Shown: one piece after another, positions 51,331 through 59,072 of the stretch
Numbering within the stretch: the stretch's first letter is position 1
Layout of the letters: every line of letters starts with the position of its first letter
Assembly: GCF_001306115.1 (NCBI RefSeq)
Contig: NZ_LGCL01000025.1
Coordinates: 79,789 to 143,788 of the forward strand
Direction of reading: 5' to 3'
From: Ornatilinea apprima
Lineage (GTDB): Bacteria > Chloroflexota > Anaerolineae > Anaerolineales > Anaerolineaceae
DNA length: 64,000 nt
Made by a program: the position numbers and the translations under genes
The notes under the pieces: model-generated
The model's database searches: none
Told to the model about the DNA's origin: nothing
The model's input: the letters and a program-made list of their open reading frames with translations, nothing else

Positions 51331-54060
51331 ATGTTGGAGCCAAATTTGTCTTTCACCTTTCCGCTGCTCACCACCAAATTCTATATCCCGCAGGTGCGGC
51401 CGGGGTATGTAGCCCGCCCGCGTCTGATTCATCTGCTGGACCAGGGCACGCGCCACCGCCTCACTCTCATCTCCGCGCCCACCGGCTTTGGCAAAACCAG
51501 CCTGCTGGCTGACTGGTGCCTCACAGCCCGGCAGAGGGAGAACACGGTCTGCTGGCTTTCGCTGGAAAAAGGGGACAATGACCCCATTCGATTTTTCACT
51601 TACCTCGTCACCGCCCTGCAGACCGGTTTTGAAGGCCTGGGAAGCCGGGTGTTGCAGCTTTTCGACCAGCTTGATCCGCCGCCTTTGGAATACGCCCTGG
51701 CAGGCTTAATCAACGAAATCGCGGCACTTTCTCTGCCGGTTATCCTGGCGCTGGACGATTATCACCTCATTGATCACGCCGCGGTGCACAGCGGAATGAG
51801 CTTTCTCATCGAGCATCTGCCCCCCAACGCGCATATCTTCATCAGCACCCGCAAAGACCCGCCCATGCCGCTAGCGCGCCTGCGCGCCCAGAAAAACCTC
51901 TTCGAACTGCGCAGCGAGGACCTGCGCTTTACCTCACAAGAGACACGCCAGTTTTTAGAAACCGCCGCCCATATTGGCCTGCTGCCCGAATCGATTGATA
52001 TGCTGGAAAAGCAAATGGAAGGCTGGGCAGCTGGCTTGCAATTGGTCACCCTCTCTTTGAGCAAGAGCAGCAACCCCAACCAGGTGCTTGAACAAATCGC
52101 CCTCGGCCACCCCTACTTGTTCGACTACCTGGTGGAAGAAGTGCTTCACCAGCAGCCGCGAGAAGTGCGCGACTTTCTGGTTACCTGCGCCATTGTAGAG
52201 CGGCTGCACGCCGGCCTGTGCAACGCCCTGCTCCAGGCCGAAAACCAGCCCGCCGCCGCCACAGAAATGCTTGCCTACCTGCAGAAGAACAACCTTTTTC
52301 TGATCTCATTGGACGAAACGCATACCTGGTTTCGCTTTCACCCGGTTTTTGGCAATGTTCTCAAACGCTATTTCGATCAAAACCACTCGCAGCGCGCCGC
52401 CGCCCTGCACCTGGCCGCGGCAAAGTGGTACGAAGCCCACCAGCTTCCCCTGGACGCCGTCTCGCATTTGATCTGCGCTCAGCAGTACCCGCAAGCCGCC
52501 CGCGTGCTGCACGAGTCGGCCTGGGACTACCTGAGTGCCAACAACCAATGGACCACCGTCAAATATTGGATTGATAAACTCCCCGCTGAAGAGAAACGCC
52601 AGCATCCCCGCCTGTATCTTCAATACGCCTACGCCCTTCTTTCATTGGGAGAACTGGCCGCTGCCGAACACTATCTCACTCTGGCAGAGCAGTATCTGCA
52701 GGCATCCCACGACCTGACCGGCCTGGGTGAGTTGTTTGCCATTCGCGCTCTGCTGCTGCGCTACGAATCGGACGCCCCGCGCATTCAACAATTTGCCCGC
52801 CAGGCGCTGGAATACCTCCCGCCCGAGAACCGCCTCCAGCGCAGCCTGGCCTGGAACTGCCTGGGAATTGGCCATCACCTCGATGGCGATATTGCCAAGA
52901 GTGAAGACGCGCTGCGCGAAGCCCTGCGCGACGGTCAAATGGCGCAAAGCCAGCCATCGCTGGCCACCTCACGCTACCTGTTGGGTCACGTCTGCCTCAG
53001 CAAAGGGAACCTGCAGGAAGCCGAAATGTACTTCAAAGAGGCCCTGGGCAGCCCCGACAAATTGGGAGAGTACGCGCCTACCAGCAACACCTTTGAAGCC
53101 TGCTTCTTGCTCGGCAAAGTCTACTACGAATGGAATCACCTGGAACGCGCCATCGAATCACTGCGCACCGGAATCGCCCTTTCAGAGCGTATTGGCAGCC
53201 ACCGCCACGCCTCTTACGGCTATGTCAAGCTGGCCCACGCCCTGCTCTCTGCCGGCAGCCCGCAAGACGCCGACGGCGCTATCGAATTAGCCGAGCTGAC
53301 CGCCCGCGAGCTGGATACCGAAAGCCGCATTCTGCAATCGCTGGCCTACAAAGCCTGGCTGCGCCTGCGTCAGAACCGCGTTGATGAGGCCGAACAATGG
53401 CTCAACACTTATGAGCGCCGCGTGCGGGTGGGGTCATTCTACGACCGCCAGGTAGAAAGCCTGGTTGCTGCGCGTATCTACACCGCTCTCGCGGAGCCGC
53501 GACGCGCCCTTACCCTGCTCTCGCCCCTCATCCAACTGGCGCGCGGGGCGGGGCGTAATGGTCATTTGTTTGAACTGCTCGCTCTGCAAGCACTGGCGTT
53601 AAATTTGATGGGCCAGCCAGACCCGGCCCTGGAAGCCCTCAAAGAATCCCTGGAGATCGCCGCTCCGGCTCAATATATTCGCGTCTTTCTGGATGAAGGC
53701 GAACCCATGGCCGCGATGCTGCGCCGCTTGCAGGACTCATCTGACCGCAGCCCCTTTATCCGCCAGATTCTACACCCTACCGCGCCCACCGAAACCGCCC
53801 CATCGCCGCCTGCCCCCGCGCGGGCCGCTGCCGAGGCGCGCGTGGAACTGCTGCACAACCGTTACTTTGAGCCGCTGACCCAGCGCGAAATTGACGTGCT
53901 GCACCTGGTAGAAGCGCTGTGCTCCAACCAGGAAATTGCCGAGCGGCTGGTCATCACCCCCGGAACCGTCAAACGCCACCTGCACAACATCTACACCAAG
54001 TTGGACGTGGAATCGCGCCGCCAGGCGGTTGTGCGCGCCCGCTCGCTGGGAATCTTGTAA
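51331..54060 (+). CDS. MalT-like LuxR-family transcriptional activator
   Basis: 909 residues. I placed the start at ATG 51331 because a TATAAT at 51286-51291 lies inside the longer frame (ATG 51250) and the family begins a few residues before LLTTKFYIPQVRPGYVARP. Order: a STAND-type ATPase (Walker A SAPTGFGKTSLLADW, sensor ILALDDYHLID), winged helix, TPR/helical repeats (about 400-800), then a LuxR HTH at the C-terminus (LTQREIDVLHLVEALCSNQE then IAERLVITPGTVKRHLHNIY). Such proteins switch on genes when ATP and an inducer bind. Inducer and targets are unknown. It is not linked to a maltose operon. Confidence 0.9.
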   Translation: MLEPNLSFTFPLLTTKFYIPQVRPGYVARPRLIHLLDQGTRHRLTLISAPTGFGKTSLLADWCLTARQRENTVCWLSLEKGDNDPIRFFTYLVTALQTGFEGLGSRVLQLFDQLDPPPLEYALAGLINEIAALSLPVILALDDYHLIDHAAVHSGMSFLIEHLPPNAHIFISTRKDPPMPLARLRAQKNLFELRSEDLRFTSQETRQFLETAAHIGLLPESIDMLEKQMEGWAAGLQLVTLSLSKSSNPNQVLEQIALGHPYLFDYLVEEVLHQQPREVRDFLVTCAIVERLHAGLCNALLQAENQPAAATEMLAYLQKNNLFLISLDETHTWFRFHPVFGNVLKRYFDQNHSQRAAALHLAAAKWYEAHQLPLDAVSHLICAQQYPQAARVLHESAWDYLSANNQWTTVKYWIDKLPAEEKRQHPRLYLQYAYALLSLGELAAAEHYLTLAEQYLQASHDLTGLGELFAIRALLLRYESDAPRIQQFARQALEYLPPENRLQRSLAWNCLGIGHHLDGDIAKSEDALREALRDGQMAQSQPSLATSRYLLGHVCLSKGNLQEAEMYFKEALGSPDKLGEYAPTSNTFEACFLLGKVYYEWNHLERAIESLRTGIALSERIGSHRHASYGYVKLAHALLSAGSPQDADGAIELAELTARELDTESRILQSLAYKAWLRLRQNRVDEAEQWLNTYERRVRVGSFYDRQVESLVAARIYTALAEPRRALTLLSPLIQLARGAGRNGHLFELLALQALALNLMGQPDPALEALKESLEIAAPAQYIRVFLDEGEPMAAMLRRLQDSSDRSPFIRQILHPTAPTETAPSPPAPARAAAEARVELLHNRYFEPLTQREIDVLHLVEALCSNQEIAERLVITPGTVKRHLHNIYTKLDVESRRQAVVRARSLGIL

Positions 54061-54159
54061 CTAAATCTGTACTTTTACTGTTAATGAATGAAGCCAGTCC
54101 CTCGCCCTCTGATATAATAAAGCCGGTTTCAAAATTTACCGTTACAGAGGAGCAGGATC

Positions 54160-54927
54160 ATGCGCTTTGTCCGCAACCCCGAACAGACCCCGGAAAAAAT
54201 TCTCTCCCCGCAGCAGCGCAAGAGCGCGGTCTACACCATCCTGGTGATTGGGCTGGCCATCGTTGCCCTGGGCACGGCTGGTTTTTTCCTCAGCTTCATC
54301 CTGCGCGAGCAGATCACCCAACAGGGCCTCAACTATCGCGATACGCAAACCTACTCCATCGCGGTTGCGTTTGCCGGCGTCTTTATCTATGCAATCGCGG
54401 CTTCAGTTTTCAAAGTCGGCCTGCGCAAAACCACCTTCTACAAAATCACCACCATCCTCAAAGACGAACCTTTTGACCCGCCCATGCAGGGCGACCATAC
54501 CAAGCGCATTCTTTCTGAGCTGCGCTACCTCAGCGACGAATGGGCTATCTTCCGCGACATCAGCCCCGCTGGCAGCAAAGAAGCCATCCCGTTTGTGCTG
54601 TGCGGGCCCAAAGGGGTTTATACCCTCACCGTCGCCGCCGGACGGCCGGGCAAAAAGAATTTTGCCGACCCGGCGCCCATGCTCAATCATCTCACCAAGT
54701 CCCTCAGCAAAGACCTGAATGCCGAAATCACCCCTCTGATTCTGTTCATGGGCAACCCGGTCAATTACGACACCAAATCCAAAGCCCAGGCACTCAACAT
54801 CAACCGCATCTACCGCTGGGTCAAAGAACAGCCAGAGCAGCTCAACCCGGCCGCGCTTGAGCAAATGGAAAGCAAGCTCTTCACGCTGATTAACCCGCAG
54901 AAGAAATCCGCTCCATTCATCAGCTAA
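54160..54927 (+). CDS. Membrane protein with NERD-like C-terminal domain
   Basis: 255 residues, GAGGAG eight bases before the ATG and TATAAT at 54113-54118. Two membrane segments (about 24-48 and 67-90) precede a cytoplasmic domain of about 150 residues. The stretch AIPFVLCGPKGVYTLTVAAG resembles the core of the nuclease-related (NERD) domain, where a glycine-rich turn follows a hydrophobic strand, but the catalytic Glu-x-Lys is not clear. I therefore call it NERD-like only. No partner gene helps to set a role; a terminator follows. Confidence 0.55.
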   Translation: MRFVRNPEQTPEKILSPQQRKSAVYTILVIGLAIVALGTAGFFLSFILREQITQQGLNYRDTQTYSIAVAFAGVFIYAIAASVFKVGLRKTTFYKITTILKDEPFDPPMQGDHTKRILSELRYLSDEWAIFRDISPAGSKEAIPFVLCGPKGVYTLTVAAGRPGKKNFADPAPMLNHLTKSLSKDLNAEITPLILFMGNPVNYDTKSKAQALNINRIYRWVKEQPEQLNPAALEQMESKLFTLINPQKKSAPFIS

Positions 54928-54956
54928 TCAGGCAGATCAATCATCGCGCCATACCG

Positions 54957-54985
54957 CCGGGGCTGCACGCCCCGGTTTTTCTTTT
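54957..54985 (+). terminator. Intrinsic terminator after the NERD-like gene
   Basis: CCGGGGC (54957-54963) and GCCCCGG (54969-54975), loop TGCAC, then TTTTTCTTTT. Confidence 0.85.
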
Positions 54986-55091
54986 ACCGCACAATTAATC
55001 GCAGGGTTTGGCGTAAGGTCAATATCAGAAACCCATTCTTCAGTAACGTGCCGTCTTCCCGAAGGCAAAAAACCACTGAGCTGACTGTGAT

Positions 55092-55148
55092 ACTCCCTCC
55101 CGAAAATGCTGGAAAACGCATTTTCGGGAGGGCTTGTGGGGTGGGGTC
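55092..55148. repeat. Dispersed palindromic repeat, copy B
   Basis: Perfect arms CCCTCCCGAAAATGC (55095-55109) and GCATTTTCGGGAGGG (55118-55132) around TGGAAAAC, followed by CTTGTGGGGTGGGGTC. The flanks match copy A at 49867. It lies in the gap between the NERD-like gene and the EIIC terminator and probably has no coding role. Confidence 0.7.
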
Positions 55149-55152
55149 GCAC

Positions 55153-55184
55153 AAAAAGGGGCCGCCCATGGTTTGGGCGGCCCC
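55153..55184 (-). terminator. Intrinsic terminator of the second PTS operon
   Basis: GGGGCCGCCC (55158-55167) and GGGCGGCCCC (55175-55184), loop 7, followed on the minus strand by TTTTTGTG. It is 49 bases past the EIIC stop. Confidence 0.85.
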
Positions 55185-55233
55185 TGAGGTTCAACCGAGG
55201 GAGCTATTGAACTGATGAAACTGTGAAGTCAAA

Positions 55234-56619
55234 TTACTCTGCGACAGCGGCAGCTTTGGCCTTCATGGCCTTATTGTGGCGCATGCGCAGCGCGCCAGTG
55301 GCCAGAACCACAACCGCGATGATCACGATCAAACCAGGCAGGCCGAGGGTATTGAAGTTCGAGCCGTACAGGCCAGCGAACAGGAACTCGGGGGTCAGGT
55401 GACCGAACCAGCTGGTAACGCCGGTGCCTTCGGCAACTTCCAAACCCTGATTGATGGCAACCATGGTCAACCACGGGGCAACCGCGATCGAAACGAAGGT
55501 ACCGATGATACCCATCAGGATGGTGGTTACGAAGGTGCGCAGCATGTCGAAGCGGTTCGGGGCGGCTACGAATACCCAGAAGAACAGCAAAGCGGGCAGG
55601 TCGGCCAGCGGAACGTTGACAGCGCCGGGAATGATGAAGGCCAGAAGCAGCAAAACAGGGACCATCAGAACGGTGGTGGCCAGAACAGTGGTGTTACCCA
55701 CAGCGATAGCCGGGTCTACACCAATGAACAACTCGCGGCCGCCCGTCTTTTCTTTCATGAATTTCGCGGCAGCTTCCGATACTGGCACCAGCGCCTGCAT
55801 AACGATACCCGACATCATGGGCAGCAGTACCAGAGCGGTGGCCAGGCTGATCATCAACATAACAACATCGGTCCAGAAGAAACCAGCGCCAATGCCCATC
55901 AGGGCGCCGATGATGCCGCCCAAAACGGCTGGCTCGCCGATGACGCCGAATTTTTCCTGAACATACTCAGGGGTGAAGGTCGCTTTCGAAGTCGCCGGGA
56001 TTTTATCCAGCAGACGGGCCACATAATGAGCGAAAATACCCCACGATACGTTGGTGCCCTGGTAGAAGGAGATACCTTCAAAACCGTAGTCGGCGCAGTA
56101 GCCCTTCAGGGCGTACCAGTCCGAAATCATCAGGTTCAACCAGGCCAGCATACCCGAGAAGACCAGAGCAACCAGCGCGTTGCCAGTCAAACCGAAGATA
56201 ATCAGGGTGGCAATTGTGGCTTCCCAGGTGTCCCAAATGTTCAGATTCAGGGTGTCGGTCATGTTGGTGAAGATCATCAGCAGGTTGACGCCCAGGCTGA
56301 TGGCGATCACTGCGTAGGCAAGGGGGGAAGAGAACGCAAAAGAGGCAAACGCCGCCCAACCGATATCGGTGTAGGTGAACACGCCGCCGAAGCGCTCTGC
56401 CAACGCGGTAGCCGCGGGGGCTACTTTGGCCAGGAAGTAGTCAACAATGATGTACACACCAGAGAACCCTACCGAAATCATCAGGCCATTGCGAATGGCG
56501 CGGACTGGTCCCAGGCGAACAAGCAGGCCGATCACAGTGAACACGATAAAAATCATGAACAGCGGACCAGCGTTCAGCACGGGATCAAGAATGGTAGAAA
56601 AAATTTGATTAAAATCCAT
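55234..56619 (-). CDS. PTS permease EIIC, galactitol (Gat) family (module 2)
   Basis: 461 residues, about eleven membrane segments, the same length as the paralogue at 12476. Shared family stretches: GEPAVLGGIIGALMGIGAGF, LVPVSEAAAKFMKEKTGGRE and LFIGVDPAIAVGNTTVLATT. It forms the membrane channel for the substrate phosphorylated by EIIB. It is the last gene of the operon EIIA, aminotransferase, EIIB, EIIC, and is followed by a terminator. The substrate is unknown; an aminotransferase in the operon suggests a compound with an amino or keto group. Confidence 0.9.
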   Translation of the reverse strand: MDFNQIFSTILDPVLNAGPLFMIFIVFTVIGLLVRLGPVRAIRNGLMISVGFSGVYIIVDYFLAKVAPAATALAERFGGVFTYTDIGWAAFASFAFSSPLAYAVIAISLGVNLLMIFTNMTDTLNLNIWDTWEATIATLIIFGLTGNALVALVFSGMLAWLNLMISDWYALKGYCADYGFEGISFYQGTNVSWGIFAHYVARLLDKIPATSKATFTPEYVQEKFGVIGEPAVLGGIIGALMGIGAGFFWTDVVMLMISLATALVLLPMMSGIVMQALVPVSEAAAKFMKEKTGGRELFIGVDPAIAVGNTTVLATTVLMVPVLLLLAFIIPGAVNVPLADLPALLFFWVFVAAPNRFDMLRTFVTTILMGIIGTFVSIAVAPWLTMVAINQGLEVAEGTGVTSWFGHLTPEFLFAGLYGSNFNTLGLPGLIVIIAVVVLATGALRMRHNKAMKAKAAAVAE

Positions 56620-56770
56620 CGCTTCTTTCCTCGTTTCCAGGTTCGTTAGTTTGGATATTACACGGCTTCACAGTAAACAAACTACACCAGTTAATCGTCT
56701 TCTCCTTGTATATCTCTGATTGAACCACCTCCTGGTTTTCACTTAAGCACGGATTGGTCAACGAAGTTCT

Positions 56771-57073
56771 TTAGTCAGCCATTTTCGCAATGGCATCGAA
56801 CAAATCGTTGTAGAGTTTGTCCTGGCCAATGCCGGTGAGCAGCGGAACGCCACTGAAGACCAACACATCTTCGCGCGGTTTAATCTGCGCGGTGGCAACA
56901 ATGATGTCTGGGTGAACGGTCTGAATCAACACATCCGTGTCAGAGACTTTGCCTTTCTTGACGGTCACTTTCACTTTTCGGCGGCGGGCCTCATCTTCAA
57001 TTTTGACAGCGGCCAGCGATGACGTGGCAATGGAAGAGCCGCACATCACGAGAATTACTGCAGGTCTGTTCAT
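56771..57073 (-). CDS. PTS EIIB component, galactitol family (module 2)
   Basis: 100 residues. The phosphocysteine is Cys11 in ILVMCGSSIATSS. The basic stretch RRRKVKVTVKKGKVSDTD follows, and LVFSGVPLLTGIGQDKLYND near the C-terminus matches the module-1 EIIB ending (LAFLTGIGKEAVIED). It receives phosphate from EIIA (58361). The ATG is preceded by AAAGGAG. It lies 112 bases downstream of the aminotransferase and 151 bases before EIIC. Confidence 0.9.
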   Translation of the reverse strand: MNRPAVILVMCGSSIATSSLAAVKIEDEARRRKVKVTVKKGKVSDTDVLIQTVHPDIIVATAQIKPREDVLVFSGVPLLTGIGQDKLYNDLFDAIAKMAD

Positions 57074-57185
57074 ACAAATGCTCCTTTTCTAATCGAATTT
57101 CAACACCCACTGTGAGTGTGTATCCCCAGTTGAAAAAAGTTTGTGCTGGCAAGCCTCGCGGCCTTTCCAGCACAAACCATCAGAA

Positions 57186-58292
57186 CTATTGGTTCAGGTA
57201 GAGTTTAATCTCTCCCAGCAGATTCATCATCACCTCAGGGAGGCCAACCGAAATGCGGAAGTGAGCGCCTGGCTCCAAACCGGCCTTCTTGGAAAAATCG
57301 CGCACCATGTAGCCTTTCCCCATCAGATGATTGACAAAGTCGGTGCCGGTTTTTCCCGTTTCTTTGACATTAATCATCACAAAGTTGCCCTTGGAAGGGA
57401 TCGGCTTCAGGCCGGGGATTTTGGCGATTTCTTCTGTCATCCAATCGCGGGTTTCGGCCAGCTTCTTGAAGATCTGGCGCACCTCGTCCATATGGTCCAG
57501 GGCCGCGTTTCCGGCTGCCATCGCCGCCAGGTTGACATTGAAGATGTGGCGAGAGCGGTTAACATAGCGGATCAGTTCGGGGTGGGCAATCACATAGCCC
57601 AGGCGAATGCCGGCCAGGCTAAAGCCCTTGCTGAACGTGCGCAGCACAACCAGGTTATCAAATTCGCTCAACCACGGAGAGACCGAGGTGCCGTCATCGG
57701 CCATTTCAACGTAGGCTTCGTCTACAAAGGTTACCACACCCGTCTCCAGAATGCGGCGCACGTCTTCTTTCGGCATCACAGTGCCCATCGGGTTGTTGGG
57801 GCGTGAGAAAAGCACAAACTTGGTTTTGGGGGTAATCTGCGCGATAATCGCGTCCGCGTCGGGCACAAAATTGGCGTCAGTATCGGCATATTTGATCACC
57901 CCGCCAAAGTATTTGATGCGGGGGGTGTAAGCGGAATAATCGGGCTGCACCAACACGCACTCATCTTCACCGGGTTTGGCAATAAAGATTTGGAAGAGCA
58001 GGTCCAGCACTTCAATCGAACCGTTGCCCAGGGTGATATTTTCGGGCTTCACCGCGCTGTAGGCGGCCAGTTTCGAGCGCAGCGCCAGAGCGTAAGAGGG
58101 ATCTTCGGCGTAGTAATTCGCCTGCGATGCGGCTTCAATAATCGCCTGCTGAACAGCCGGAATGGGCGCGTAGTTCGATTCATTCGACATGGCGCGGTGA
58201 ATGCTGGCATCTTCCCAACACTGCGTAACGTGGTGCTGGTCATAATCGGGCACATCGAAAATGCGGGGGTTGACGAGCGGTTTGAATTCCAT
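57186..58292 (-). CDS. HisC-like aminotransferase inside the second PTS operon (copy 2)
   Basis: 368 residues, fold-type I PLP enzyme. The cofactor lysine is in RTFSKGFSLAGIRLGYV, with FVLFSRPNNPMGTVMP and VTFVDEAYVEMADD before it, and the late Arg in GAHFRISVG. It is of the histidinol-phosphate/threonine-phosphate family and paralogous to the gene at 50026. Sitting between EIIA and EIIB, it probably acts on the imported, phosphorylated compound: these enzymes recognise substrates with a phosphate ester, which a PTS would produce. That link is inference; no known pathway combines the two. Confidence 0.88.
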   Translation of the reverse strand: MEFKPLVNPRIFDVPDYDQHHVTQCWEDASIHRAMSNESNYAPIPAVQQAIIEAASQANYYAEDPSYALALRSKLAAYSAVKPENITLGNGSIEVLDLLFQIFIAKPGEDECVLVQPDYSAYTPRIKYFGGVIKYADTDANFVPDADAIIAQITPKTKFVLFSRPNNPMGTVMPKEDVRRILETGVVTFVDEAYVEMADDGTSVSPWLSEFDNLVVLRTFSKGFSLAGIRLGYVIAHPELIRYVNRSRHIFNVNLAAMAAGNAALDHMDEVRQIFKKLAETRDWMTEEIAKIPGLKPIPSKGNFVMINVKETGKTGTDFVNHLMGKGYMVRDFSKKAGLEPGAHFRISVGLPEVMMNLLGEIKLYLNQ

Positions 58293-58360
58293 AGCTTCTA
58301 CGGTGGTTACTCCTTAAGTGAAATGGTCATGTACCTTTATCGTTGAGGGTCGAACGACAG

Positions 58361-58837
58361 CTATTTGGTTGTTTCAGCCTGTAAAGCGCTTTGCAAACGC
58401 CCCAGCAGGTAGTGAATATCGGGATTCTTCTCAAATTCCACAAGGGTATCCTCATCTTCCACCAGGGTGGCAAAAGCCTTCAGGAAATTGAGGTGCTCTG
58501 AGGGATCAGCGATGGTCAGCAAAAAGATCAGGCGCGCCTGCACCATGTCTCCCTCGCCGCCCATGGGCTCAAACTCCACCGCGTTCTGCAGCACACCAAC
58601 CGTCAGAGAGGGTTTAAGGGTCCATTCCGGGTCGGCATGGGGAATTGCGACTTCGACACCACGGGTATGCAAACCGGTCGGGTAATTCCGCTCGCGTTCC
58701 AAAACCGCGTTGAGAAAACCGGGAGTCGCGTATCCCTTCTCAATCACCACCTTCGACATGACCGTCAGCACTTCTTCACGGCTGGTTGCATGATTGAGGT
58801 TCAATACTTCGATATTGGAGAGAATATCCGTCGCCAT
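58361..58837 (-). CDS. PTS EIIA component, galactitol/fructose type (module 2)
   Basis: 158 residues. The phosphohistidine is His67 in EVAIPHADPEWT, with the family lead-in ERERNYPTGL. It takes phosphate from HPr and gives it to EIIB Cys11. It is the first gene of the operon, 68 bases before the aminotransferase. A TATAAT reads on the minus strand at 58979-58984, giving a leader of about 135 bases with a strong hairpin at 58886-58920. Confidence 0.92.
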   Translation of the reverse strand: MATDILSNIEVLNLNHATSREEVLTVMSKVVIEKGYATPGFLNAVLERERNYPTGLHTRGVEVAIPHADPEWTLKPSLTVGVLQNAVEFEPMGGEGDMVQARLIFLLTIADPSEHLNFLKAFATLVEDEDTLVEFEKNPDIHYLLGRLQSALQAETTK

Positions 58838-58885
58838 TAATCATTTCCTGAGGGTGGATTTGTGATACTCACTGTCATGGAGAAT

Positions 58886-58920
58886 GCTGCTCTGGATGAA
58901 GCGCTTACCATCCAGGCAGC
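58886..58920 (-). promoter_or_regulatory. Leader hairpin of the second PTS operon
   Basis: GCTGC plus CTGGATG pair with CATCCAG plus GCAGC (one bulged base), giving a 12-pair stem around a 10-base loop. No T run follows on the minus strand, so it is a leader structure rather than a terminator. It lies 49 bases upstream of the EIIA ATG. Confidence 0.5.
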
Positions 58921-59053
58921 GATTTTCCAACAAAGATACCAATAAGGTTTTTCACCAGTAAAATATTGTGTGATCATTATTATAAGAACTTGATACCCAA
59001 TCCGTTTATGTTTTATTTGTAATTTTCAGTTAAGACAATTGCATACTATTTAT

Positions 59054-59072
59054 GCTATAATCGCCGCATATG
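59054..59072 (+). promoter_or_regulatory. Extended -10 promoter next to the PRD-regulator start codon
   Basis: TGCTATAAT (59053-59061, with TG one base before TATAAT) is a perfect extended -10. Transcription should start about seven bases on, near 59068, and the ATG is at 59070-59072. No ribosome site is possible, so the message would be leaderless or nearly so. Confidence 0.55.

Noticed and set aside
52218..53384. Several 80-190 residue frames inside the MalT-like gene
   Set aside because: They are alternate-frame shadows of a high-GC coding sequence with clear HTH, ATPase and repeat domains in the main frame.
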